From DATAVK01 sp036267755 (GTDB lineage: Bacteria; Actinomycetota; Actinomycetes; JAFAQI01): a DNA stretch of 64,000 bases. The notes beneath the pieces were generated by a model. It was not told where the DNA came from. It made no database searches and was given only the letters and a program-made list of their open reading frames with translations. The stretch lies in contig DATAVK010000137.1 of the NCBI GenBank assembly GCA_036267755.1, positions 1-64,000 of the forward strand. Direction: 5' to 3'. Of the stretch, positions 1 through 8,634 are shown piece by piece. Position 1 is the first letter of the stretch; the number at the start of each line of letters is the position of its first letter. Both the position numbers and the translations under genes were made by a program.

Positions 1-195
1 GGCATCGGCCAGCGGCAGCACCTGCCCGACGGCGTCCGCGTCCAGCGGTTCGCCACGCAGGAACAGTCGGACGAGCGTCGCGAGTGGCGACGGGACGTCG
101 AGATCGGTGGGGTCCAGTGCCGCGACCGCATCCACGGTGTACGACGAACGGCGCAGCGCGTCCGAGACGCGCTGCGCCGCTGCAGGTTCGAGCAA
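1..195 (-). CDS. Class I SAM-dependent methyltransferase, N-terminal fragment
   Basis: Only the first 65 or so codons lie inside the window; the gene continues leftwards off the edge. The minus-strand frame reads through SYTVDAVAAL and LATLVRLFLRGEPLD, which resembles the N-terminal helical domain in front of the methyltransferase fold in the actinobacterial protein encoded beside hppA. No ATG or GTG sits in frame upstream of this conserved stretch, so I use the TTG at 195; the frame is open back past the hppA stop codon, so a start overlapping hppA is possible. The substrate cannot be inferred, and the catalytic domain is not visible. The family call rests on a short N-terminus and the neighbouring gene. 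Confidence 0.55.
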   Translation of the reverse strand, partial: MLEPAAAQRVSDALRRSSYTVDAVAALDPTDLDVPSPLATLVRLFLRGEPLDADAVGQVLPLADA

Positions 196-236
196 TCCGG
201 TGGGCCGCGACGGTCGCCGACCGTCCGACCGTGTGG

Positions 237-2531
237 TCAGACGGCGACCTTCTCGACCGGGGCAGTGGGCTCGTAGCCCATGTCGACCTTCGAGCGCTTG
301 CTGACGACGACGGCAACGACGATGCCGCCCAGGGCGATGACTCCGACGATGACTCGTACGGCGGTGTTCGCGTGCGGGCCGTGCACGCCGTACTTCACAA
401 CCGTCGGGGCGATCAGCAGCGCGACCAGGTTCATCACCTTGATCAGCGGGTTGAGCGCCGGGCCGGCGGTGTCCTTGAACGGGTCGCCGACGGTGTCGCC
501 GATGATCGTGGCCTCGTGCGCGTCGGAGCCCTTGCCGCCGTAGTTCCCGTCCTCGACGAGCTTCTTGGCGTTGTCCCAGGCACCACCGGAGTTGGCGAGG
601 AAGATCGCCATCAGCACGCCCGCCGCGATGGCGCCGGCGAGGTAGGCACCCAGTGGCTCGAACCCGAGCCAGAATCCGACCGCGATCGGCGCCAGCACCG
701 CGAGCAGGCCCGGGGTCGCCAGCTCACGCAGCGAGTCCTTGGTGCAGATGTCGACCACTCGGGCGTAGTCCGGACGGACCGTCCCGTCCATGATTCCCGG
801 GTTGTTGCGGAACTGGTCACGGACCTCGATGACGACCCGTCCAGCGGCTCGGGCCACCGCGCTGATCGCGAGCCCGGAGAACAAGAACACGACCGACGCG
901 CCGATGATGAGCCCGAACAGCACGTTCGGCTTCCCGACGTTGAGCACGATGCCGACGTTGCCGCTGCCACTGACGGCGGTGGCGAACGCGCCGAACAGCG
1001 CCGTCGCTGCGAGCACGGCCGTGGCGATGGCGATGCCCTTGGTGATGGCCTTGGTCGTGTTGCCGACCGCGTCGAGGGACGTGAGCACCTCGGCGCCTTC
1101 GGGGCTGATCTCGCCGGACATCTCTGCGATGCCCTGCGCGTTGTCGGAGATCGGGCCGAACGTGTCCATCGCGACGATCACACCCACCGTGGTGAGCAGG
1201 CCAGTGCCCGCCAGCGCGACCGCAAACAGCGACAGCAGGACGACCCCGTGCCCGAGCAGGAACGCGATGTAGACCGCGCCGCCGATCAGTACGGCGGAGT
1301 ACACCGCCGACTCCAGCCCGAGCGAGATGCCGCCGAGGATGACGGTCGCCGCGCCGGTCAGCGACTGCCGGCCGATGTCCTGGACCGGGCGTCGGTCGGT
1401 CTCGGTGAAGTAGCCGGTGAGGACCTGGATCACGCTCGCCAGCACGAGCCCGACGAGTACGGCGAGGAACGCCGTCACCCGTGGGTCGCCGTGGATGCTC
1501 GTGACCTCACTGGACGCGCCCTTAGCGGCGAGCTTGGCGAACGACGACGGCAGGAAGACGAACGACGCGACGAAGGCGAGGACGGCCGAGACGATCGCCG
1601 AGATGAAGAAGCCGCGGTTGATAGCGGTGAGACCGCTGCGGTCACCGTCGCGGGGGGCGGTCACCAGGACACCCAGGACGGCGGTGATGACACCGACCGC
1701 GGGGATGATCAGCGGGAAGACCAGGCCATCCTGCCCGAAGGCGAACTTGCCGAGCAGCAGCGACGCGACGAGTGTCACGGCGTAGGACTCGAACAGGTCC
1801 GCAGCCATCCCGGCGCAGTCGCCGACGTTATCCCCCACGTTGTCGGCGATGGTGGCGGCGTTGCGCGGATCGTCCTCGGGGATGCCCTGCTCGACCTTGC
1901 CGACGAGGTCGGCGCCGACGTCCGCCGCCTTGGTGAAGATGCCACCGCCGACCCGCATGAACATGGCGAGCAGCGCGGCGCCGAAGCCGAAGCCCTCGAG
2001 CACCTGTGGGGCGTTCTGGTTGAAGATCAGCGTGACGACGCTCGCGCCGAGCAGGCCGAGCCCGACGGTAAGCATGCCGACGACGCCGCCCGAGCGGAAC
2101 GCGATCCGGGTCGCGACCTTCGCACCGCTGGCCTGCGCGGCGGCCGCCGTCCGGACATTGGCGCGCGTGGCGAGCGTCATGCCGGCGAAGCCGACGAAAG
2201 CCGAGAACGTCGCGCCGACCAGGAAGAAGACCGAGCGGCCGATCCGGGAGCCGGTGGTGTCGGCCGGGAGAATGAACAGCAGCGCGAAGATCACGACGGC
2301 GAACGGCGCGAGCGTGGTGAACTGCCGGCGCAAGTACGCCGCAGCACCTTCCTGCACCGCCTTGGAGATCTCCTGCATCCGCGGCGTGCCCTGGTCGTAG
2401 GCGAGCACCTCGCGGGCGAACAGCGCCGAGACGCCGAGCGCTAAGACGGCGATGACAGCGACGACGGCCACGATGCCAAGGTCACCGCCTGAGATGTGGG
2501 TCGGGTCCGAGGCGAGGGCGAGCGGGGGCAT
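237..2531 (-). CDS. hppA: Proton-translocating membrane pyrophosphatase
   Basis: Hydrolyses cytoplasmic pyrophosphate and pumps H+ across the membrane. The protein has 764 residues, normal for the family, and about 16 hydrophobic helices. The Mg-PPi binding segment DDPRNAATIADNVGDNVGD lies near residues 220-238, DNAQGIAEM near 463-471, and the second catalytic loop GDTVGDPFKDTAGPALNP near the C-terminus. The diagnostic segment GNTTKAITKG (490-499) carries Lys494 where K+-dependent enzymes have Ala, so this should be the K+-independent H+-pumping type. The ATG start is preceded by an AAGGA ribosome site. It is followed by the methyltransferase gene and preceded by the bldG pair, the order known from Streptomyces. 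Confidence 0.97.
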   Translation of the reverse strand: MPPLALASDPTHISGGDLGIVAVVAVIAVLALGVSALFAREVLAYDQGTPRMQEISKAVQEGAAAYLRRQFTTLAPFAVVIFALLFILPADTTGSRIGRSVFFLVGATFSAFVGFAGMTLATRANVRTAAAAQASGAKVATRIAFRSGGVVGMLTVGLGLLGASVVTLIFNQNAPQVLEGFGFGAALLAMFMRVGGGIFTKAADVGADLVGKVEQGIPEDDPRNAATIADNVGDNVGDCAGMAADLFESYAVTLVASLLLGKFAFGQDGLVFPLIIPAVGVITAVLGVLVTAPRDGDRSGLTAINRGFFISAIVSAVLAFVASFVFLPSSFAKLAAKGASSEVTSIHGDPRVTAFLAVLVGLVLASVIQVLTGYFTETDRRPVQDIGRQSLTGAATVILGGISLGLESAVYSAVLIGGAVYIAFLLGHGVVLLSLFAVALAGTGLLTTVGVIVAMDTFGPISDNAQGIAEMSGEISPEGAEVLTSLDAVGNTTKAITKGIAIATAVLAATALFGAFATAVSGSGNVGIVLNVGKPNVLFGLIIGASVVFLFSGLAISAVARAAGRVVIEVRDQFRNNPGIMDGTVRPDYARVVDICTKDSLRELATPGLLAVLAPIAVGFWLGFEPLGAYLAGAIAAGVLMAIFLANSGGAWDNAKKLVEDGNYGGKGSDAHEATIIGDTVGDPFKDTAGPALNPLIKVMNLVALLIAPTVVKYGVHGPHANTAVRVIVGVIALGGIVVAVVVSKRSKVDMGYEPTAPVEKVAV

Positions 2532-2672
2532 GCGTGTCCTTCTGATCGGCAGCTACGACAGGCGGCACCCGAGCACGCGGGTGCGAGGCGGCGGTGAGTG
2601 TAGTAGCCGCGGCCTGCCTTGCGTCGGCTGACCACGCGATTTGGCTCGGGCGCACTGCCCAGCCGGTAGGGG

Positions 2673-3149
2673 CTACTGAGCGCCCGGGACGGTCACCGTC
2701 GTCGAGGGCCAGGCCATCCGTACGTGCGTGCCCTTGCCGTCCGCGACCACCTCGACGTCCTCGACGAGCCCACTGATCACCGCGAGCCCGAAGCCCGGCG
2801 GGAGCGCCTCGACGCCGACCGCGGCGTCCGCGTCGGCGCCCGACTCGGCGTTGATCGTCTCCTCGATCGACCCCGGGTCGAGCGGGGCAGCGCCGTCCAT
2901 CGATCCCACATCGAGGACCTCGACGGTGAAGCGCGACAGGTCGTCGGACAGCAGCATCGTGACCGGCTCCTCCGGCGCGACGCCGACGTTGATGCCGACC
3001 GCCCGGGAGCACGCCTCACCGACCGCGAGGCGGACCTCGTCGAGCAGTTCGTCCGGCACGCCCGCTCGCCGCGCCACGGCGAGCGCTACCAACCGTGCCG
3101 TCCGCACGTGGGCGGGCAAGGCGGTGAAGGAGACGTGGACGGTGGACAT
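2673..3149 (-). CDS. RsbW/SpoIIAB-like anti-sigma regulatory factor (HATPase fold)
   Basis: Predicted partner of BldG in a partner-switching module, 158 residues. The GHKL ATPase fold is recognisable: N-box region LDEVRLAVGEACSRAVG (about 36-52), a D-x-G at 80-82 and a glycine box PPGFGLAVI (117-125). The N-box Asn that binds Mg-ATP in RsbW/SpoIIAB (E-x3-N) is Arg49 here, so normal kinase activity is doubtful. An acidic insert occupies about residues 88-115. The start lies 3 bp after the bldG stop, so the two are almost certainly cotranscribed. The cognate sigma factor is not in the window. Confidence 0.85.
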   Translation of the reverse strand: MSTVHVSFTALPAHVRTARLVALAVARRAGVPDELLDEVRLAVGEACSRAVGINVGVAPEEPVTMLLSDDLSRFTVEVLDVGSMDGAAPLDPGSIEETINAESGADADAAVGVEALPPGFGLAVISGLVEDVEVVADGKGTHVRMAWPSTTVTVPGAQ

Positions 3150-3152
3150 ACC

Positions 3153-3494
3153 TCAGTCAGTCGCGGCGAGCGCCTCGTCGACCGAGGCATGGATCGGGAA
3201 CACCTTGGTCAGGCCGGTGATCCGGAAGATCTTGAGGATCCGCTCCTCGGTGCACACCAGGCGGAGCGTGCCGTCGTGAGCGCGGACTCGTTTGAGTCCA
3301 CCCACGAGCACGCCCAGACCGGTCGAGTCCAGGAAGTCGACCTTCTCCATGTCCACGATCAGGTGATAACTCCCAGCGGACACTAGGTCGATGAGCTGCT
3401 CACGCAGCTTGGGCGCCGTGTAGACGTCAATCTCGCCGCCCACAGTGACCACGGTGTGGTCACCCTCGGTCTTTGTCGACAGGGACAGGTCCAC
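3153..3494 (-). CDS. bldG: STAS-domain anti-anti-sigma factor BldG
   Basis: A 113-residue STAS protein that releases a sigma factor by binding its anti-sigma factor when unphosphorylated. The frame opens further upstream, but GTG 3494 gives VDLSLSTKT, the same start and length as Streptomyces BldG, and has a GGAGGA site 6 nt upstream. The phosphorylation motif DFLDSTGLG places the target at Ser57, as in BldG. The stretch ERILKIFRITGLTKVFPIH (about 83-101) is typical. It heads a two-gene unit with the downstream RsbW-like gene and is divergent from the helicase gene. Confidence 0.95.
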   Translation of the reverse strand: MDLSLSTKTEGDHTVVTVGGEIDVYTAPKLREQLIDLVSAGSYHLIVDMEKVDFLDSTGLGVLVGGLKRVRAHDGTLRLVCTEERILKIFRITGLTKVFPIHASVDEALAATD

Positions 3495-3602
3495 GCGATT
3501 CCTCCAGCAGCCGGTACGGCGCAACGGTGACAATGAAAGCACGCCCGAGTCAAGCGCGCCGAGAGCCTCCGCGTCGTACCCCGATGGCAGACTCAGAAGG
3601 CG

Positions 3603-5960
3603 ATGATGTCGCTAGCTGCGCTCGATGCTCCGGTCGAGTCCCCGACCGCCCGGCTGCTTCGCCAGCCCCGGCGCGCCGAGCGCGTCACGCACGTCGAACG
3701 GCTGCCGCCGCGCAACGGCACGGTCGCCGACTGGCCGAGCTGGGTCGCGCCCGCCGTGCTGTCGGCACTGCGGGCACGAGGCATCGCGGCGCCGTGGTCC
3801 CATCAGGTCGAGGCCGCCGACCTCGCCTGGTCCGGCCAGTCGGTCGTCCTGTCCACCGGCACCGCGTCCGGCAAGTCGCTCGGCTACCTGCTGCCGGGCC
3901 TCACACTCGCCTGCAACGGAAGCGGGACGACGCTGTACCTCGCCCCGACGAAAGCGCTGGCCGCCGACCAGGCGCGCGCGATCGGAGCGCTCGGGCTCAC
4001 CGAGGTGCGAGCGGCGATGTACGACGGAGACACCCCGACCGAAGAGCGCGACTGGGCGCGCCGCCACGCCGACGTCGTCCTCACCAACCCCGACATGCTC
4101 CACCACGCCATGCTCCCGGGACACGCCCGCTGGGCGGCGTACCTCAAGCGGTTGAGCCTGGTGGTGGTCGACGAGTGCCACGGCTACCGCGGGGTGTTCG
4201 GCTCCCACGTGGCGATGGTGCTGCGGCGGTTGCGGCGAATCGCGGAGCACTACGGCGCCGACCCGGTCTTCGTGCTCGCCTCGGCCACGGTGTCGGAGCC
4301 GGCCCTGATGGCCCGGCGGCTGCTCGCCCTGCCAGTGGCCGAGGTGACCCAGGACGGTTCGCCACGAGGGGCGCTCGACGTCGTGCTGTGGGAGCCGCCG
4401 CTGTTGCCCGGCTCCGCGCCAGGCGAGTCGGCCGACGCAGCTGCCGTCCCAGTACGCCGGACCGCGACCGCGGAGGCGTCCGATCTGCTCGCCGACCTGG
4501 TCTCGGCCGAGATCCGGACCGTCGCGTTCGTACGCTCGCGCCGCGGCGCCGAGTCCGTCGCCCTCGGTGCCCGGCGCGCGCTGGCCGAGTCGGCGCCGGC
4601 GCTCGTGGGTCGGGTCGCGGCGTACCGAGCGGGTTACCTCGCCGAGGAGCGGCGCGCCCTCGAACGCGCGCTGCACAGCGGCCGGCTGCTCGGGCTCGCG
4701 ACCACCAACGCCCTCGAGCTCGGAGTGGACGTCAGCGGGCTCGACGCCGTGCTGATGGCCGGCTGGCCCGGTAGCCGCACGTCGATGTGGCAGCAGGCGG
4801 GGCGAGCCGGCCGCACCGGCGGGGACGCGGTCGCCGTCCTGATCGCGCGCGACGACCCGCTCGACACCTATCTGGTTCACCACCCCGAGGCGGTGTTCGG
4901 CCAGCCGGTCGAGGCGGCAGTGCTCGACCCCGACAACCCGTGCGTCCTCGGCCCGCACCTCGCGGCAGCTGCCGCGGAGATCCCGTTGACCGAGGCGGAC
5001 CTTCCGCTCTTCGGACCGGCGGCACCCGCCGTCCTCGACGACTTGGTCGCGGCCGGACTGCTGCGCCGGCGTACCGCGGGTTGGTACTGGACGCGTCGGG
5101 AACGGGCGTCGGACCTTGCCGACATCCGGGGCTCGGGAGGCGTCCCCATCGGCATCTGCGAGGGCGCTACCGGACGGTTGCTCGGCACGGTCGACGCGAA
5201 CGCGGCTCACGGCGCCGTACATGACGGCGCGGTGTACCTCCACCAGGGCGAGACCTACGTCGTGGACCGACTTGACCTCGACGATCGCGTCGCGCTGGTG
5301 TCGGCCGCGACGGTCGACTACACGACGCACGCCCGCGACCTGACCGAGATCTCGGTGGTATCCGCAGAGCAGGTCACCCGCTTCGACGGTGTGACGTTGG
5401 CCCTGGGCACGGTCGACGTCACGCATCAGGTGGTGTCCTACCTCCGACGCCGGCTCGGGTCGGGTGAGGTGATCGGCGAGGAGCCACTCGACCTGCCGAT
5501 CCGCGAGCTCCGCACCAAGGCGGTCTGGTGGACCGTGACCGACGACGTGTTGAGCGCGGCCGGTATCACCGCTGCCGACCTGCCCGGGGCAGCCCACGCC
5601 GCCGAGCACGCCTCGATCGGCCTGCTCCCCCTGGTGGCGACCTGCGACAGGGGGGACATCGGCGGCGTGTCGACGGCGCTGCACCCCGACACGGGACTCG
5701 CGACGGTCTTCGTGTACGACGGCCATCCGGGCGGCGCGGGGTTCGCGGCGCGTGGCTTCGCCGCGGCTAGGCAGTGGCTCGTCGCCACCCGCGACGCGAT
5801 CGCCGCGTGCGAGTGCGAGTCGGGGTGCCCGTCCTGTGTCCACTCACCGAAGTGCGGCAACGGCAACGAGCCGCTGGACAAGGCCGCGGCGCTTCGGCTG
5901 CTGTCGACTGTCGCGGGAGTCTGCTGGGCCGAGCCGACCCTCGACCTGGTCGCCGACTGA
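3603..5960 (+). CDS. Superfamily 2 DEAD/DEAH-box helicase with C-terminal DUF1998/MrfA-like domain
   Basis: A 785-residue ATP-dependent helicase. Walker A is STGTASGKS (84-92), followed by LAPTKALAADQ (motif Ia) and a DECH box at 190-193 (VVVDECHGY). Motif III is ASATVS, and motifs V/VI include TNALELGVDVSGLD and QQAGRAGRTG. The C-terminal domain ends in a cysteine cluster at residues 736, 738, 742, 745 and 751 (CECESGCPSC...C), the probable metal site of DUF1998 proteins such as MrfA (YprA), a repair helicase. Start: ATG 3603 or ATG 3606, with AGAAGG just upstream. Divergent from bldG, as in Streptomyces. A DNA-repair role is family-level inference. Confidence 0.93.
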   Translation: MMSLAALDAPVESPTARLLRQPRRAERVTHVERLPPRNGTVADWPSWVAPAVLSALRARGIAAPWSHQVEAADLAWSGQSVVLSTGTASGKSLGYLLPGLTLACNGSGTTLYLAPTKALAADQARAIGALGLTEVRAAMYDGDTPTEERDWARRHADVVLTNPDMLHHAMLPGHARWAAYLKRLSLVVVDECHGYRGVFGSHVAMVLRRLRRIAEHYGADPVFVLASATVSEPALMARRLLALPVAEVTQDGSPRGALDVVLWEPPLLPGSAPGESADAAAVPVRRTATAEASDLLADLVSAEIRTVAFVRSRRGAESVALGARRALAESAPALVGRVAAYRAGYLAEERRALERALHSGRLLGLATTNALELGVDVSGLDAVLMAGWPGSRTSMWQQAGRAGRTGGDAVAVLIARDDPLDTYLVHHPEAVFGQPVEAAVLDPDNPCVLGPHLAAAAAEIPLTEADLPLFGPAAPAVLDDLVAAGLLRRRTAGWYWTRRERASDLADIRGSGGVPIGICEGATGRLLGTVDANAAHGAVHDGAVYLHQGETYVVDRLDLDDRVALVSAATVDYTTHARDLTEISVVSAEQVTRFDGVTLALGTVDVTHQVVSYLRRRLGSGEVIGEEPLDLPIRELRTKAVWWTVTDDVLSAAGITAADLPGAAHAAEHASIGLLPLVATCDRGDIGGVSTALHPDTGLATVFVYDGHPGGAGFAARGFAAARQWLVATRDAIAACECESGCPSCVHSPKCGNGNEPLDKAAALRLLSTVAGVCWAEPTLDLVAD

Positions 5961-5987
5961 GCCGTCACGTCGCCACTGTGGCGCCGC

Positions 5988-6344
5988 TCACTGCGCAGCT
6001 GGCCCGGCGCGGGCCTGCCCGACCGCGCTGCCGAACCGACTCAACCCGCCAGGCAGCGGGAGTCTGACTTCGACCTGGGCTCCCGCGCCGTCTAGGCCAC
6101 ATCGCGTCAGTTGCGCGCCGTCGACGCGGGCGATCGCTGCGGCTGCTGCGCATGCAGCGGCCGGCCCGGCGACAACGTCACCGGCGGCGGCGAGCGCCGC
6201 CGCGTCAGCTGCGGTGGCCGCGCGGTGGCGGGCGACGACAACCGTGCCGATCGCCGCGCAGCTCATCGCGACCGTGACGACGACGGCCATGGCGATGACC
6301 ACCCACAACGTGGCCGACCCGGCGTCTCGTCGATCGCTGCTCAC
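5988..6344 (-). CDS. Rv3654c-type Tad-locus minor pilin-like protein
   Basis: About 118 residues. One N-terminal hydrophobic helix (SATLWVVIAMAVVVTVAMSC) precedes an Ala-rich segment RHRAATAADAAALAAAGDV typical of the TadE/TadG-like proteins that end actinobacterial Tad operons (Rv3654c position). The GTG start at 6344 overlaps the TadE stop in a GTGA. The helicase gene converges on it with only 27 bp between the stops. Probably a minor pilin or an assembly factor in the membrane; the family is very divergent, so the molecular role is inferred from position. Confidence 0.8.
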   Translation of the reverse strand: MSSDRRDAGSATLWVVIAMAVVVTVAMSCAAIGTVVVARHRAATAADAAALAAAGDVVAGPAAACAAAAAIARVDGAQLTRCGLDGAGAQVEVRLPLPGGLSRFGSAVGQARAGPAAQ

Positions 6345-6754
6345 GGCGGCGAGTCGGTGGTCTCGACGTCGTCGCTGGCGTGACCCGCAACCGTGACGCC
6401 GGGCAGCAGCCGTGACAGGCCCAGCGGCGCCACGCGGACAGTGACCGTCGCGGTGACGACAGTTGCCGACCGCGAGATCTCGAGCCCGGCTCCCGCCGGT
6501 GCAGCGTCGAGCGCTGTGCTTCGGGCGAGCTGACCGGTCTCGCCCCGAGCTGCGAGCCGCGCCCCGACCGCGGCGGCGTCGACGCATCGCAGTTGTGCCG
6601 TGATGAGGGCGACGCCGTACAAGGCAGCGACCAGCACGAGAACCAGCGCGGGCAACGCGACCGCAAGCTCCGCCGTCACCATCCCTGCCTCGCCGGAGCG
6701 GTGCTGGGCCGGCCCGGCCGTGGGGATCCGGCCTCGGCCGGGCCGGAGTCTCAC
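6341..6754 (-). CDS. TadE-family minor pilin
   Basis: A 137-residue protein. A short basic leader ends in SGEAGMVTAELAVALPALV, the classic TadE pseudopilin-like motif with Glu after a Gly, followed by one membrane helix and a small extracytoplasmic domain. The GTG at 6754 overlaps the upstream DUF4244 stop (GTGA). Equivalent to the Rv3655c position of the mycobacterial locus. Predicted pilus assembly or minor subunit. Confidence 0.88.
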   Translation of the reverse strand: MRLRPGRGRIPTAGPAQHRSGEAGMVTAELAVALPALVLVLVAALYGVALITAQLRCVDAAAVGARLAARGETGQLARSTALDAAPAGAGLEISRSATVVTATVTVRVAPLGLSRLLPGVTVAGHASDDVETTDSPP

Positions 6755-6936
6755 AGCCCGACGTGCAAGGCGCGGGAGATGATCTCCTGCAGCAGGCTGC
6801 TCGCGAATCCACTGGTCAAAATCTTGTAGAGCAAGGCGCCGAAGCTGCACGCCGCCACCGTGCCGACCGCATACTCCGCCGTCGACATCCCCTCATCCGA
6901 GGCTCGCACCAGCTGCCAGAGCTTGCGCATCACCAT
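6751..6936 (-). CDS. DUF4244 small Flp-pilin-like protein
   Basis: About 61 residues: a short charged leader, SDEGMSTAEYAVGTVAACSF, then a single hydrophobic helix. Glycine followed by M-S-T-A-E-Y matches the prepilin cleavage pattern, with Glu at mature position 5, so this is the likely major Flp pilin of the locus. Three in-frame starts (ATG 6936, GTG 6933, ATG 6930) lie behind one GGAGG; I take the first. A 145-bp gap separates it from the TadC-like gene, so it may have its own promoter. No prepilin peptidase is encoded in the window. Confidence 0.85.
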   Translation of the reverse strand: MVMRKLWQLVRASDEGMSTAEYAVGTVAACSFGALLYKILTSGFASSLLQEIISRALHVGL

Positions 6937-7081
6937 GTCCCCTCCGATCGCCGGCGGCCGGCCGGCTCGGGCCCGCGGTTGCGGGCAGGTCCAGCGTCGG
7001 GGTGAGGAAGGGCGAGAAACGCCGGGATCGCAGCGCTGTGGACGTCGCCGTCTCTCCCGGTCGGTGTGCATCGATCCGCCC

Positions 7082-7822
7082 TCAACGCAGCACGGGCAGC
7101 AACCCGATCACGAGTGGCACTACGGCGACCAGGACGAACGCCGGCAGGAAGCAGAGTCCGAGCGGCACCACCACCCATACCGAGGCTTGTCGAACCCGTT
7201 GCTGCAGTCCGGTTCGCCGCTGGGCCCGTAGCCGGGACGCTGTACGTCGGAGCTCGTCGGCCGTCGCGGCTCCGCTGTGGGACGTCCGGATCGCGGTGCG
7301 CGCGATCGGCGCGAGCCGGGCATCCGCCAGCCAGGGCGCCCATGCCTGGTCGGGCGACGCGCCGGCACCCAGCGCCGCCGCGACGGCTCGGCACCGTTGC
7401 CGCAGCACCTCGTCCTCGACACCCTCGGCCGCGGCGGCCACTGCCTCCGATAGCAACGTCCCGCCCGCCAGAGCGGCGGCGACGAGATCGGCGACGAGGG
7501 CGACGGCGCCGCCATCGACCTCGAGGTCAGCCGAGCCGCCGCCGAACCGCACCATCACCACCGCGAGTACACCTCCGGCGACCACTCCGAGCACCGGGCC
7601 GAGCACGGCGACCGCCGCGATCAGCGCCACGATCGCGGCCGCGATTCGACGCCGTCGCGTCAGCCGGGTTGCCGCCCGGCGCGGCGACGGCTGATCCGTG
7701 GCCGCGGCGGGGTTGGCCGCGTCGATCGAGAGACCGCTCAACCGGCGGCTGGGAGCGGGCGGCGGCCTCACCGTCAGCCCGGCTGCGATCGCGATGGCGG
7801 ACGCGGCGAACGCGATCACCAT
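7082..7822 (-). CDS. Type II secretion system F family protein, TadC-like
   Basis: Inner-membrane platform protein of the Tad pilus, 246 residues. A helical cytosolic domain (ADLVAAALAGGTLLSEAVAA, then AVAAALGAGASPDQAWAPWL) is flanked by hydrophobic helices at both ends. ATG 7822 overlaps the TadB stop by 7 bp; the next codon, GTG 7819, would form the GTGA overlap used at the other junctions and may be the true start. Pairs with TadB to form the platform on which the ATPase acts. Confidence 0.87.
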   Translation of the reverse strand: MVIAFAASAIAIAAGLTVRPPPAPSRRLSGLSIDAANPAAATDQPSPRRAATRLTRRRRIAAAIVALIAAVAVLGPVLGVVAGGVLAVVMVRFGGGSADLEVDGGAVALVADLVAAALAGGTLLSEAVAAAAEGVEDEVLRQRCRAVAAALGAGASPDQAWAPWLADARLAPIARTAIRTSHSGAATADELRRTASRLRAQRRTGLQQRVRQASVWVVVPLGLCFLPAFVLVAVVPLVIGLLPVLR

Positions 7823-8634
7823 CGCGTTGCCCAGCGCGTGATTCGGGACATCGCGATCACACCCGCGGCGTCCAGCAGTCCAGCGACGGCCAGCAGCCCC
7901 CAGCCGAGCGGGCGGTGGAGCAGTAGCCGGAACGGGTGTGCGCCGATCGACTGCCCCAGCGCCAGCCCCATCAGCGGCAGCCCGGCGAGCAGGACGACGG
8001 TGGCGCGCGGTGCGGCCAGCGCGCTATCGAGCTCAAGCTGCAGCTCCCGTTCGGCGTCGAGCGTGTCGGTCAACCGGTCAAGTACGGCGGCGAGCCGACC
8101 GCCGGTGGTCTCGGTGACCCGCCAGGCGGCGGCGACTTGCCGCAACGCATCGGCGCCGGGCTCGTTCGCCGCGAGTAGCAGACCATCGGCGGCCGGCATC
8201 CCGGCGGCGACAGCGACCGCCGCGGCGGACACTGCGTCCCGCAGCGGCCCGGCCCAGGGTCCCGCCGCGGCAAGCGCGAGCGCCGGGGTCCGGCCGGCCC
8301 GCAGCTCCGCGGCCAGCGCTGCCGTCAGCTCGACCGTCGCGGCGGCCGTTGCCGCTCGTTGCTGCGCGGACTGCCGAGCCGACCAGGCCCGGACGCCCAC
8401 CGTGGACGCGACGACAACGAGGACCGGGATGGCGACGTTGACGCGGGCAGCGGCCACCGCGGTGCCGATCACCACGGCCAGCAGCGGCCGCCACCCTCGG
8501 CGAAGACCGAGGGGCGACGGCGTACTTTCCGACTCGCTGTCGGTGAGAGTCGACAGCCGCCGTCGAACCGCTCCGCGGCGGCCCGCTGTCGCCACCGCCA
8601 GGGCCGCGGCCACCGCGGCGAGCCAAACGGTCAC
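7816..8634 (-). CDS. Type II secretion system F family protein, TadB-like
   Basis: A 272-residue platform protein. N-terminal membrane helices are followed by a T2SSF helical domain (AALAAELRAGRTPALALAAA, later AAAWRVTETTGGRLAAVLDRL) and C-terminal helices (GWGLLAVAGLLDAAGVIAM). The open frame extends about 105 codons upstream, but that part is out-of-frame TadA sequence; GTG 8634 overlaps the TadA stop as GTGA and gives VTVWLAAVAAALAVATAG as a plausible first helix. Confidence 0.88.
   Translation of the reverse strand: MTVWLAAVAAALAVATAGRRGAVRRRLSTLTDSESESTPSPLGLRRGWRPLLAVVIGTAVAAARVNVAIPVLVVVASTVGVRAWSARQSAQQRAATAAATVELTAALAAELRAGRTPALALAAAGPWAGPLRDAVSAAAVAVAAGMPAADGLLLAANEPGADALRQVAAAWRVTETTGGRLAAVLDRLTDTLDAERELQLELDSALAAPRATVVLLAGLPLMGLALGQSIGAHPFRLLLHRPLGWGLLAVAGLLDAAGVIAMSRITRWATRW

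Noticed and set aside
84..2444. Long plus-strand open frame of 786 codons
   Set aside because: It lies entirely antisense to hppA, has charged low-complexity translation without domains, and arises from GC-rich codon bias.
3612..5843. Minus-strand open frame of 743 codons
   Set aside because: Antisense to the helicase gene, whose motifs are complete; the minus translation is Arg/Gly-rich without domains.
5971..5983. Possible terminator between the helicase and the Tad operon
   Set aside because: CGCCA/TGGCG is only a 5-bp stem with a 3-nt loop and no T-tract; too weak to claim.
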